Shown: positions 1-7,089 of the stretch, one piece after another
Position numbering within the stretch: position 1 is the stretch's first letter
How the letters are laid out: each line of letters opens with the position of its first letter
Source of the DNA: Candidatus Methanomethylicia archaeon
GTDB lineage: Archaea; Thermoproteota; Methanomethylicia; CALHIW01
Assembly (NCBI GenBank): GCA_938030905.1
Contig: CALHIW010000105.1
Span: forward strand, 1 to 9,089
Length of the DNA: 9,089 bases
Direction of reading: 5' to 3'
The notes under the pieces: generated by a model
Seen by the model: the letters and a program-made list of their open reading frames with translations, nothing else
The model's database searches: none
Told to the model about the DNA's origin: nothing
Position numbers and translations under genes: made by a program

Positions 1-510
1 GTATTGTGATGTGGGTTGACTGTATGAAGGCTGGGTTATGTTGTTCTTCCTATCTTATGGGGGTCTGAAGTTTTCGTCAGCTAGCGGGGCTTCTTGATGC
101 TACTTCTCATGTAAATATAGGCTTTCATGTTGAGTCTTAGCCATGCTTAGCCTCCATCTACTCCTAGGTTAACGGGTATATTAGCTCCCATCCAATGTAT
201 GTTCTTATATTTTCAGCATTATTGCCTACTAAGATTCACCCCTATTCATGCCCTACCTTACATCCTCAGGAGTCTACAGGTAATAGCTAACATAAGTCCT
301 CCCCGCAAACTCAACCATTAGCAAGAAACAATGAGAGAAAGACTTAAAATCTTTAAAATGAACTCATACTTTGATAGTTATGTGCTTGTCAAAACTACCC
401 AAACACTACAGTGCTTCTAATCATAGCTATAGTAACAATAAGACTGGGAAATCATAACTTATGAAGCATATAAACTGTTCAGACATGAAGATGAGGAACG
501 CCATAGCTAA

Positions 511-534
511 AAATTATTTTATCATTAATAATTT
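511..534. repeat. Perfect 8-base inverted repeat upstream of the initiator gene
   Basis: AAATTATT (511-518) and AATAATTT (527-534) are exact inverted copies with an 8-base loop. They lie in the most AT-rich part of the leader before the Orc1/Cdc6 gene. AT-rich DNA makes such repeats easily by chance, so the meaning depends on the company of the longer imperfect palindrome at 560-587. Confidence 0.5.
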
Positions 535-559
535 AAAATTTATTCCTAAATAATTTAGT

Positions 560-587
560 AGTGATTAGAATATATATTAGTTTCACT
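560..587. promoter_or_regulatory. Imperfect palindrome, candidate binding site for initiator or winged-helix protein
   Basis: A 28-base imperfect dyad has arms beginning AGTGATTAGAATA and ending TATTAGTTTCACT; 9 of 13 positions pair, with perfect outer arms AGTGA/TCACT. It sits about 85-110 bases before the initiator gene and just upstream of its candidate TATA box. Such a dyad fits a site for a dimeric winged-helix protein or for Orc1/Cdc6. It does not match the full origin recognition box consensus known from Sulfolobus and Pyrococcus as I remember it. The role is inference. Confidence 0.35.
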
Positions 588-633
588 CAACTCTAAGTAA
601 TTTAAAATCGATTATGAATACTTTCAGCTAGCT

Positions 634-647
634 CTTATATTTTTATC
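634..647 (+). promoter_or_regulatory. Candidate TATA box for the orc1/cdc6 operon
   Basis: The run CTTATATTTTTATC is a good archaeal TATA-like element. Transcription would start about 26 bases from its centre, near 665, giving a leader of only about 5 bases to the GTG at 670 or 14 to the ATG at 679. No Shine-Dalgarno sequence precedes either codon, as is common for first genes of archaeal operons. Confidence 0.5.
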
Positions 648-678
648 TAACCAGTAGTAAACTAAATTAGTGTATTGT

Positions 679-1926
679 ATGTATAAAATTATTGAGGATG
701 TATTTACATTGAAACGTCTCATAAGAGATGAAAGTAAACTCCTTCCAGAGTATGTTCCACAATCTCTTCCACATAGAGAGGAGCATTTACGAAGATTAGC
801 TGAAATTTTTAAAATTGTCATAGAAACAAGGGGAGAAACATTTCAAAAAGCTATGCTAACAGGTGAAACTGGGACTGGGAAAACCGCAGTTGCAAAACGC
901 TTCGGCCAATCAGTAATTGATTATGCAACACATAAAGGTTTAAAGCTTAAATACATTCACATAAATTGTCATAAAGACAGAACTCTTTTCCTCATTACTC
1001 GTAAGATAGTGCAGGAAATATGTCCCGACTTGCCTAAAAGAGGCTTTTCACCCTTTGAGTTACTTGCTATGATTCATGACTATCTAAATTCTCATACAAT
1101 GCATGCCGTAATAACCCTTGATGAAGCTGATTTTTTAATACCTAGAAGTGGAGAGGATTTTATTTACGATTTAATTAGACTTACAGATGAAAAACTTAAT
1201 GAGCCGCAAAGAATAAGCATTATATTGATATCAAGAAAAATAAATGTCCTCTACGAGCTTGATAAAAGTACTGTAAGCGCATTATTACATAATACGATTA
1301 GATTTGAACCATATACATCAATACAACTAAGAGATATATTGAATGCCAGAATTACTGAAACATTCTATCCTGGAGCGGTTTCTGAGGAAGCTATTGAGTT
1401 GATATCTGATATGGTTTCAGCTCCCTATGAAAGTGGACATCGTGGTGATGCTCGTTATGCTCTTGGATTACTATGGAAAGCAGCAAAAATAGCTGAAAGA
1501 CTAAATGCTATTAGAGTACTTCCAGAACATGTTAGAATGGCTAGAGCTGAAGGGACAGTAAGCATTGAAGATATTCAAAATCTACAATTACATGAAAAAC
1601 TAATTCTACTTTCGGTAGCTAAGGTACTTAGGAAAAAGCAAACAGCATACATTACTATGGGTGAGGTGGAAGATGAGTATATGCAATTATGTGCCTTGTG
1701 GAGTCAGGATCCAAGAAAACATACACAAGTATATACGTATATTCAAAATCTTAAAAATATTGGAGTGATAAATACTAAGATCTCAGGCTCAGGTTACCGT
1801 GGAAAAACGACTTTAATAGGTCTTGTAGATGCTCCAGCAGAAGTGGTTGAGAAAGAGTTAATTAAAATAATTACGAATGAGGTAAATAAACAAATTACAA
1901 GAGGGGAACATCTTGATAAGTATTGA
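679..1926 (+). CDS. cdc6: Orc1/Cdc6-family replication initiator (AAA+ ATPase)
   Basis: This is an archaeal Orc1/Cdc6 protein, which binds replication origins and is expected to help load the MCM helicase. I prefer the ATG at 679 (415 residues); a GTG at 670 would add three residues. Positions here count from the GTG. The N-terminal family block DESKLLPEYVPQSLPHREE (20-38) is strongly typical. Walker A is GETGTGKT (65-72), Walker B is ITLDEAD (148-154), and sensor 2 is GDARYAL (259-265). Where sensor 1 is usually I-S-N, this protein reads I-S-R (187-189), possibly a loss or shift of the sensor asparagine. Residues about 305-385 form the C-terminal winged helix. Length is normal for the family. 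It overlaps the next gene by 14 bases. Whether it is the main initiator or a paralogue cannot be told from the window. Confidence 0.93.
   Translation: MYKIIEDVFTLKRLIRDESKLLPEYVPQSLPHREEHLRRLAEIFKIVIETRGETFQKAMLTGETGTGKTAVAKRFGQSVIDYATHKGLKLKYIHINCHKDRTLFLITRKIVQEICPDLPKRGFSPFELLAMIHDYLNSHTMHAVITLDEADFLIPRSGEDFIYDLIRLTDEKLNEPQRISIILISRKINVLYELDKSTVSALLHNTIRFEPYTSIQLRDILNARITETFYPGAVSEEAIELISDMVSAPYESGHRGDARYALGLLWKAAKIAERLNAIRVLPEHVRMARAEGTVSIEDIQNLQLHEKLILLSVAKVLRKKQTAYITMGEVEDEYMQLCALWSQDPRKHTQVYTYIQNLKNIGVINTKISGSGYRGKTTLIGLVDAPAEVVEKELIKIITNEVNKQITRGEHLDKY
1901..1906 (+). promoter_or_regulatory. Ribosome binding site fixing the TTG start of the winged-helix gene
   Basis: GAGGGG lies inside the end of the initiator gene, six bases before the TTG at 1913. 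It is the clearest Shine-Dalgarno match for this start, and supports translation of the second gene from the shared message. Confidence 0.6.
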
Positions 1927-2206
1927 GGATATATTATCATCAAGAGGTAGAGTTAGAATTTTAAAGTTACTTCTAGAGCAGGAGGAACTTAATATTTCAG
2001 CTATAATGCATAAATGTGCTCTTAACTATTCAGCAGTAGTATACCACTTAGGAAAGCTTATAGAAGCTGGATTAGTTAAGGAGAAGAAGTTTGGTAAAAT
2101 CAGAATCTTTAAAATAAACAAGAGCAACCCTGTTAATATCCTGCTTAGCAGAGTACTTGAGTCTTTAAATCGAATTAATTCTAGCGAATACAAAGATGAT
2201 AGATAA
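1913..2206 (+). CDS. Small winged-helix (ArsR-like) DNA-binding protein
   Basis: This 97-residue protein has the form of a single winged helix-turn-helix domain. A first helix (about 12-22, RVRILKLLLEQ) is followed by the helix-turn-helix (about 27-55, NISAIMHKCALNYSAVVYHL then GKLIEAGLV) and a basic wing (56-69, KEKKFGKIRIFKIN). A variable tail ends in charged residues. The start is TTG with a good upstream GAGGGG, so it begins inside the initiator gene and overlaps it by 14 bases; the pair is almost certainly co-transcribed and may be translationally coupled. Its place behind an Orc1/Cdc6 gene suggests a part in origin binding or in control of the operon, by inference only. Generic ArsR-type transcription regulator is the alternative. 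It is far smaller than the WhiP initiator known from Sulfolobus. Confidence 0.8.
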   Translation: MISIEDILSSRGRVRILKLLLEQEELNISAIMHKCALNYSAVVYHLGKLIEAGLVKEKKFGKIRIFKINKSNPVNILLSRVLESLNRINSSEYKDDR

Positions 2207-2822
2207 AAGCAGGCTATAGATTCAAGGTATATTCAGAAACTCACTTATATAGTATCCGACATGGTCTTAGGTAGTAAATGAAGTTTTAGCCCCTTCTACT
2301 AGTTCTTTTTTGTCTTTATTTCATCTAAGCTTTTTCTATTAAGTATAAAGCTGCCTACTATAACCACTACATAGATGTCTTTAAGCATATAGTCTACTAA
2401 CCAGGCCTATCACTTCTAACACCTTAGAGCCATAGTAAAGATGTTTCATACGGTCAACTACCTATATCTATGAACAATCTCAACAACTTCTATCATTAAT
2501 AGTTAGCGATAAACATATATCAACAAAACAAAAAGCAAATAAGTATTCATTAAAGAGGCATAAAGGTACATTTAACTCTTACTCAATTAATAAGTTAGCA
2601 GTTTATATTTAAATTTCAGATTATTAGACTCACCTTGTAAACCTATCCATCAATCATATACATTTCGTACTTAAAATTCACATAGTCGGTATACTTAATT
2701 AATCTAAAACGCACATTAAATACAGTGTTGAAGTTTACACTTTATGATGTTTTAAACTAGGCCATTAATGAAGAGGAGAGCATAATTTGCAAACTTCAAA
2801 TAATATTCAAACGTAATGGCAG
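2207..2822. other. Convergent intergenic gap with possible decayed frames
   Basis: No intact gene is visible between the plus-strand winged-helix gene and the minus-strand EcfT gene. The left part carries the T-rich terminator. On the minus strand, from an ATG at 2496 down to about 2240, protein-like stretches continue through three frames: MIEVVEIVHRYR, then DRMKHLYYGSKVLEVIGLV, then DYMLKDIYVVVIVGSFILN. Together they could be a frameshifted old gene of unknown identity, but open runs of this length also arise by chance. Positions about 2500-2760 show nothing I can name. A 7-base inverted repeat (GCCATTA 2761-2767, TAATGGC 2814-2820) lies beyond the EcfT stop and is too widely spaced to call a terminator. 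Confidence 0.4.
2302..2324 (+). terminator. T-rich terminator candidate after the initiator operon
   Basis: The stretch GTTCTTTTTTGTCTTTATTT holds several T runs about 100 bases after the winged-helix stop codon. Archaeal RNA polymerase commonly stops on such non-template T tracts without a hairpin. Confidence 0.45.
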
Positions 2823-3602
2823 CTACGGCCATGGTCTAGCTAAAACTAGAGTTTCACTATATCCTAGATAAAACTTAATACATAATCCTAAACTAGTAAG
2901 TATAATACATAACAATGTGAAGAGCGTATCATATGTGGTAAAGCTAAGCTCATGAAGATATGATCTTTTATTTGAGTAGCCAAATGCTCTTGATTCCATG
3001 GCTTCAGCTATCTGGGATGCTCTTCTAAATGAATTTATAAAAAGAGGTATAAAAACTGGCGTAAAGCGTTTAATTCTAATAATAAAATTTCCACTTTCAA
3101 GTTCAAGACCTCTAGACCTTTGGGCGTCAATGATTGTCTGGGCTTCTTTAGCTAAAGTAGGAATAAACCTTAGTGCCATTGTGAATGCCAATGCATGATC
3201 GTATGGAACCTTAAGCTTTATCAATGCTAATGCAAAGTTTTCAGGATAAGTTGTCATGAAAAAAATGGAAAATGCAGAAATTATTGTTAGAAATCTTAAG
3301 GCTAATGAGATAGATAAAGATAATGCATTTTCAGCTGGAAGTAAAAAGTAATTTAGCATAAATATCATCAGAACTATTATGAAACTACCCTTTATTGATT
3401 TTAGCCATTCATTTACAGCTTTTGCAACAATTATTAATAGAATAGTTGATACAAATATAATTAACATAGGACATAGTTCTGAAAATATTAAAGATAAGAT
3501 AAGTACCGATACTATGTATACTAGTTTAGCTCTAGGATCAAAACTATGTAAAACAGTATTTTTTCTATTAAACTTAAAGCCTTGAATTATATTTAAGCTC
3601 AT
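2823..3602 (-). CDS. ecfT: ECF transporter transmembrane subunit (EcfT / CbiQ family)
   Basis: EcfT is the membrane scaffold that joins the two ATPases of an energy-coupling factor importer to a substrate-binding S subunit, which moves vitamins or metal ions such as cobalt or nickel. The 259 residues match the usual length. The conserved N-terminal motif FDPRAKLVYI (21-30) precedes hydrophobic segments at about 28-60, 73-88, 93-118, and 223-247. The two cytoplasmic coupling motifs are AQRSRG (160-165) and MESRAFG (202-208); the second departs from the usual Ala-Arg-Gly. The start ATG lies four bases after the stop of the neighbouring ATPase, with GAGGAAG inside that gene as the likely ribosome site. 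It is the last gene of the six-gene operon. No S subunit is seen nearby, so the substrate cannot be predicted. Confidence 0.88.
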   Translation of the reverse strand: MSLNIIQGFKFNRKNTVLHSFDPRAKLVYIVSVLILSLIFSELCPMLIIFVSTILLIIVAKAVNEWLKSIKGSFIIVLMIFMLNYFLLPAENALSLSISLALRFLTIISAFSIFFMTTYPENFALALIKLKVPYDHALAFTMALRFIPTLAKEAQTIIDAQRSRGLELESGNFIIRIKRFTPVFIPLFINSFRRASQIAEAMESRAFGYSNKRSYLHELSFTTYDTLFTLLCIILTSLGLCIKFYLGYSETLVLARPWP

Positions 3603-3606
3603 ACGA

Positions 3607-4443
3607 TTACTTCCTCATAACTCGTAAAAGCTCATTTCTCATTTCCCATACATACAATACATTTTTTGATACTATTGAATTAAATCTAGATGCAAGATAA
3701 GGAATTTGTGGTGGGAGAAGGTTAGCCTTTAATAGAAGTTCAAAGTTTGTTAGAATATTTCTTGTAAAGTCATATGCAATAATATTGCCTCGTGAAAGAA
3801 TAATAGTTTTAGGAAAGTTTTCACACACAAATTCAATATCATGAGTTACAACAATAATAGTTTTACCTTGAATCTGTAAAAGCCTGATTATTTCCGAAAG
3901 TTTCTGTTTCTGAGCATAATCTTGGCCAACGGTAGGCTCATCCATTACAACTATAGGTGGATCGTAAGAGAGAACGGAGGCTATGGCAACTCTTTTACGT
4001 TCACCTCCACTAAGTGAAAATGGAGAGGTTTTACGATATTCCCATAAATCAAGCATTTTTAAAATTTTTTCAACACGTAGTGAAATTATATGTTCTGGAT
4101 AATTAAAATTTCTCAAAGCAAAAGATACTTCATCTTCAACTGTTTCAGCAAACAGTTGATGATCTGGGTTTTGAAAAACCACTCCAACCTTTCTAGAAAG
4201 CTTGGCTACACTTATACTCCTGGTATTTTCTCCATATATGTAGACATTACCCTGTGTTGGCTTAAGTAGACCATTCAAGTGTTTTATAAATGTTGTCTTA
4301 CCAGCTCCATTTTCACCTAGAATGGCAACAACTTCTCCATCATTAATACATAAGTTAACACCTTTTAGTACCGGCTCTAAGTCTGAATAGCTAAACCATA
4401 CATCTTCAAATGTGATAGCTGGATAGATAAGCTTACTTACCAT
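3607..4443 (-). CDS. ecfA: ECF transporter ATPase subunit (first EcfA-type, CbiO family)
   Basis: This 278-residue ABC ATPase powers the ECF importer, pairing with the second ATPase encoded just upstream. Walker A is GENGAGKT (43-50), the Q-loop is QNPDHQLF (91-98), the signature is LSGGERK (144-150), Walker B is IVVMDEPT (164-171) and the switch histidine is H201. QNPDHQLF is the form typical of the CbiO/EcfA group. The D-loop reads VGQD rather than the more general GLD. Residues beyond about 225 form the EcfA-type C-terminal region. The ATG starts five bases after the preceding gene's stop, with no clear ribosome site of its own, so reinitiation is likely. All residues needed for ATP hydrolysis are present. 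Confidence 0.9.
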   Translation of the reverse strand: MVSKLIYPAITFEDVWFSYSDLEPVLKGVNLCINDGEVVAILGENGAGKTTFIKHLNGLLKPTQGNVYIYGENTRSISVAKLSRKVGVVFQNPDHQLFAETVEDEVSFALRNFNYPEHIISLRVEKILKMLDLWEYRKTSPFSLSGGERKRVAIASVLSYDPPIVVMDEPTVGQDYAQKQKLSEIIRLLQIQGKTIIVVTHDIEFVCENFPKTIILSRGNIIAYDFTRNILTNFELLLKANLLPPQIPYLASRFNSIVSKNVLYVWEMRNELLRVMRK

Positions 4444-4448
4444 GATTT

Positions 4449-5297
4449 TTATCTGCTTAAAAGCTTTCTTAAAAGTAGCTCTGCTTCATTAATATTAAGC
4501 GGGGGAAAGTCAAGTTTAAGATTATTTAAAAGTAAATCTTCATATAGTAAAATCAACTTTGGAATTCCTATGCCGATAGCCTTTATGATAGGGGTAGTAA
4601 AAACTTCACGTGGTCCACCTTGGAGTATTATCTGCCCCTTATCCATGACAATAACTTTATCAACAATCGAGGCTACCATATCAAGCCTATGTTCAACAAG
4701 AATTATAGTAAGATTTAATCTTTTTCGAATACTAGATAAAATATCGAATAGTACTTTACTGCTTAATGGATCAAGATGGGCTGTTGGTTCATCAAGTACA
4801 AGTATTTTGGGCTTCATAGCAAGACATGCTGCAATAGCAACTTTCTGCTGCTCACCGCCTGAAAGCTCATATGGGGATTTATATCTTAAATGCTCAATTC
4901 CAAGAATACTTAGGACTTCATTTATTCTTTCTTTTATAGTGTCTCTTGGAAGATTAAGATTTTCAAGACCAAAAGCTATTTCATCCTCGACACTTAACAT
5001 TATAAGTTGGTTTTCAAGATTTTGAAAAACCATACCTACTCTTTGAGCAAGCTTACAAGTTTTATTTTCAACAATACTAAGACCATCAACAATAAGTATT
5101 CCTTCAAGTTCACCTTCATAGAAGTGAGGGATTAAACCATTGAAACATCTACAAAGAGTTGTCTTACCACAACCACTTGGACCAGTAATAAGTACAAGTT
5201 CCCCAGGATAAATTTTAAGATTAATTGATTTAATTGCCCATCTCTCTTCACCAGCGTATCTAAATGATAAATTTAGAGCCTCAATAATTGGGCTCAT
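4449..5297 (-). CDS. ecfA: ECF transporter ATPase subunit (second EcfA-type)
   Basis: This 282-residue ABC ATPase is the partner of the adjoining EcfA, giving the heterodimeric motor usual for ECF importers. Walker A is GPSGCGKT (39-46), the Q-loop is FQNLENQL (91-98), the signature is LSGGEQ (145-150), Walker B is ILVLDEPT (165-172), the D-loop is HLDP (174-177), and H203 is the switch histidine. Its D-loop is canonical, unlike that of its partner. The ATG overlaps the stop codon of the DHH gene in an ATGA tetranucleotide, implying translational coupling. An AGAGGA lies about ten bases upstream. Which of the two ATPases corresponds to EcfA1 or EcfA2 of bacterial systems cannot be settled from the sequence. 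Confidence 0.9.
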   Translation of the reverse strand: MSPIIEALNLSFRYAGEERWAIKSINLKIYPGELVLITGPSGCGKTTLCRCFNGLIPHFYEGELEGILIVDGLSIVENKTCKLAQRVGMVFQNLENQLIMLSVEDEIAFGLENLNLPRDTIKERINEVLSILGIEHLRYKSPYELSGGEQQKVAIAACLAMKPKILVLDEPTAHLDPLSSKVLFDILSSIRKRLNLTIILVEHRLDMVASIVDKVIVMDKGQIILQGGPREVFTTPIIKAIGIGIPKLILLYEDLLLNNLKLDFPPLNINEAELLLRKLLSR

Positions 5298-6325
5298 TTA
5301 TATCGATTCCTCTTTATTAGTTTTTTAATTGTTGAAATACATAATTTTAAAATGTTTTCAACATTATTGCTAAAAATTTCAGCGCATGCCGCAAGATTAT
5401 GTCCTCCACCATATCCATTAAACATCTTACCAATGGGATTCATTAAATCCTTACTTAAACTTAGACTTGTATTTTCATAAAATTTTTCGCTACATCTAGC
5501 ACAAATACGTATCTTACCTTTATCTAACTTATTAGCTACAATTGCAACGTCAGCTCCTAAGCTGATAAGAATATTGGCTACTGATGATTCATAAGCTCCA
5601 ATATATGTTGTAACAATAACGTAATTTTCAATTCTATTAATACTAATTCTTTGGCAGGCCTTTAAGCGAGCAATACGTTCAGAGTCAGATAATGGCTCAT
5701 GTAGAAGTTCCAAAACAGCATTATAATCAACACCAGTCCTTATAAGATTTAAAACAGATTTAAAAGTTAATGGAGAAACTCTCTGAAAACGAGATGTATC
5801 TGAAATTATCCCAGCAATTAAAAGAGAGCTTACCTCCAGCGGGATATTTACATTAAGTTCTTCATAAATTTCAACAATTATTTCTGAACATGATTGAGCT
5901 GTTGGGTCACATATAGTTATCAACGCGTTTTCAGCAATTTCATTATCTAATGAATGATGATCAATAATTATCAAGTCTTTATCTAAATGTAAAATTTTAT
6001 TAGAATATTGGGCAAGCATACCTAAAGAAGCAGTATCTACAATTACTATAGTTTTAAAGTCTTCAAGATTAAAGTTTTTGAAACTAGTTTCAACATTAAA
6101 CTTTTCAGCTATACGTTTGGCGGTAAGATTTAAACTGTTGGGAAAAATCATTTCTACATTTGCATTAGGCCTAATTAACTTTATTAACCGATACATAGCA
6201 TATACACTGGCAAGAGCATCAACGTCAGCATACCTATGGGTAAGAATAGCTATGGATGAGAAGGGATATTTATAAAACTTAAATAACTCCTCACTAAGAT
6301 CCTTCAAGAGCTTTTGAGAGTTCAT
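5294..6325 (-). CDS. DHH/DHHA1-family phosphoesterase (oligoribonuclease or RecJ-like)
   Basis: The protein belongs to the DHH phosphoesterase superfamily, metal-dependent enzymes including NrnA oligoribonuclease/pAp phosphatase, cyclic dinucleotide phosphodiesterases and RecJ. I prefer the ATG at 6325 (343 residues) over the TTG two codons earlier, because AGTGAT stands at a suitable distance before it. Counting from the TTG, motif I is THRYADVDALAS (31-42) with H32, D36 and D38. Motif II has D99 (IVIVDT), motif III is the DHH triad 124-126, and motif IV has D178 (SDTSRF). The C-terminal DHHA1 domain carries YGGGH (307-311), the substrate-binding loop. All metal ligands appear present, so it should be active. 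Its length and layout suit the nanoRNase-like group better than full RecJ. It overlaps its upstream neighbour by 32 bases and its downstream neighbour by 4. Confidence 0.85.
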   Translation of the reverse strand: MNSQKLLKDLSEELFKFYKYPFSSIAILTHRYADVDALASVYAMYRLIKLIRPNANVEMIFPNSLNLTAKRIAEKFNVETSFKNFNLEDFKTIVIVDTASLGMLAQYSNKILHLDKDLIIIDHHSLDNEIAENALITICDPTAQSCSEIIVEIYEELNVNIPLEVSSLLIAGIISDTSRFQRVSPLTFKSVLNLIRTGVDYNAVLELLHEPLSDSERIARLKACQRISINRIENYVIVTTYIGAYESSVANILISLGADVAIVANKLDKGKIRICARCSEKFYENTSLSLSKDLMNPIGKMFNGYGGGHNLAACAEIFSNNVENILKLCISTIKKLIKRNRYK

Positions 6326-6584
6326 AGTCAATCACTTGAAAGCCTCTACTAATACTATCATCAATAATCTTATTAATATCAACATTTGCAAACCAACTTA
6401 AATTAATATTAACAGAAATGTCAAATGTAAGTTCATCATTTCTTAGTACCTCAATAGATACATCAATGTCTACAGCGTTATTTATTTTAATACGTTCATT
6501 AATAAAATTTATAATAGCATCATACGCTTTAAATGTTATATTAGCTATTTCATCATCAGATAATTCGATAGCTTTCTTAACCAT
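6294..6584 (-). CDS. DUF3194-like small protein next to prefoldin beta
   Basis: This 96-residue acidic protein has no catalytic motif or membrane segment that I can see. It resembles archaeal DUF3194 proteins in size, alternating helix and strand pattern, and above all in position: in many Thermoproteota such a gene follows prefoldin beta and precedes a DHH phosphoesterase, exactly as here. Recognisable pieces are an N-terminal helix (IELSDDEIANITFKAYDAII, 6-25), a central strand region (VDIDVSIEVL then LTFDISVNINLSW) and a C-terminal region ending YELSKALEGS. Function is unknown. It starts with ATG 13 bases after the prefoldin stop, with only a weak GGT as a possible ribosome site, and runs 32 bases into the DHH gene. 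The family call rests largely on context. Confidence 0.7.
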   Translation of the reverse strand: MVKKAIELSDDEIANITFKAYDAIINFINERIKINNAVDIDVSIEVLRNDELTFDISVNINLSWFANVDINKIIDDSISRGFQVIDYELSKALEGS

Positions 6585-6597
6585 GGCTTTACCATTT

Positions 6598-6978
6598 TTA
6601 TTTAGGCTCTGAGGACCTACTTAATGATAGAAACTTTAAATCAGTAGTCAAATCTTTTTGAAGTTCTTGAATTTGAGCACGAGCTACACTTTCCTGTCTA
6701 GTTAAAGTCTTAATATGAAGTTCAAGAGTGTCCTTTTTATCATTTAGTTCGTTTAAGATTTTGCCTCTAGAAACTCTTACTAGAACGTAGCCTGTAGATT
6801 TATATACAGGAGTTTCATCAGATATATTACTAAGTTCAGCTATTGTTTCTTGAACTTCATGAAGTTCACTTTCATACTGACTTTTACGTATAGTAATAAC
6901 CTTTAATCTTTCTTGAAGATCTTGAAGACGTAGTAATTTATGTTGAGTTTCTACTGGCAGTTCCTCAATATTACTCAA
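6598..6978 (-). CDS. pfdB: Prefoldin beta subunit
   Basis: Prefoldin is a hexameric cytosolic chaperone (two alpha, four beta) that passes unfolded proteins to the thermosome. The gene encodes two long coiled coils joined by a short beta hairpin, the hallmark of the beta subunit. In 126-residue numbering, helix one runs from about 8 to 50 (LPVETQHKLLRLQDLQERL near its start), the hairpin from about 55 to 78 (ETPVYKSTGYVLVRVSRGKI), and helix two from about 79 to 115. I chose the TTG at 6978: a GAGGTGA (6984-6990) sits five bases before it. A GTG at 6987 would add three residues but lies inside that ribosome site. This is the first gene of the six-gene minus-strand operon. Confidence 0.9.
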   Translation of the reverse strand: MSNIEELPVETQHKLLRLQDLQERLKVITIRKSQYESELHEVQETIAELSNISDETPVYKSTGYVLVRVSRGKILNELNDKKDTLELHIKTLTRQESVARAQIQELQKDLTTDLKFLSLSRSSEPK

Positions 6979-6983
6979 CCATT

Positions 6984-6990
6984 TCACCTC
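6984..6990 (-). promoter_or_regulatory. Strong ribosome binding site deciding the prefoldin TTG start
   Basis: GAGGTGA is the full complement of the archaeal 16S anti-Shine-Dalgarno sequence. It ends five bases before the TTG at 6978 and contains the GTG that would otherwise be read as the start, so the shorter protein is favoured. Confidence 0.65.
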
Positions 6991-7030
6991 TTAACTCAAT
7001 TATTAACCCCTGTTAATAAATCTTAAGCAG

Positions 7031-7041
7031 TAAACTTAAAC
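7031..7041 (-). promoter_or_regulatory. Candidate TATA box for the prefoldin-DHH-ECF operon
   Basis: On the minus strand an A-rich stretch (CAAAAA) leads into GTTTAAGTTTA, a plausible BRE and TATA pair. Transcription would start near 7011, leaving a leader of about 33 bases that includes the GAGGTGA ribosome site. Another AT-rich element (TTTATTA, near 7013-7019) is closer and would place the start too near the gene. Confidence 0.35.
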
Positions 7042-7089
7042 TTTTTGTATGTATTTGTGATCTATTTAGTTAAATGCATTAAGCATTGT

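Larger units (their letters stand above)
1..669. other. Gene-free stretch: GC-richer debris, then AT-rich repeat-bearing leader
   Basis: No intact reading frame is visible. The first ~310 bases are roughly 42% G+C by hand count, clearly higher than the surrounding sequence, and read as eroded sequence on the minus strand: frame fragments such as LYLHEK and HQEAPLADENFRPP (about 60-125) are interrupted by stops. The motif AGAAGCCCCGC on the minus strand near 80-92 resembles right ends of some archaeal IS200/IS605 elements from memory, which is weak evidence. Around 358-507 a plus-strand frame starting ATG is broken by several stops and then resumes in the same frame (DWEIITYEAYKLFRHEDEER), suggesting another decayed small gene. 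From about 505 the sequence becomes very AT-rich with inverted repeats, described separately. Confidence 0.45.

Noticed and set aside
560..600. Origin recognition box of the Sulfolobus/Pyrococcus type
   Set aside because: Only a short GTTTCACT resemblance is present; the G-rich half of the box is missing.
624..821. 65-codon minus-strand open frame over the orc1/cdc6 start
   Set aside because: It overlaps the conserved N-terminal block of the initiator and its promoter and shows no recognisable features.
2761..2820. GCCATTA/TAATGGC inverted repeat as an operon terminator
   Set aside because: The arms are 7 bases with a 46-base loop and no strong T tract follows on the minus strand.
4570..5025. 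151-codon plus-strand open frame
   Set aside because: It lies wholly antisense to the well-supported EcfA ATPase gene and has no family features.
6979..6987. GTG at 6987 as the prefoldin start
   Set aside because: It lies inside the GAGGTGA ribosome site, which is placed correctly for the TTG at 6978.
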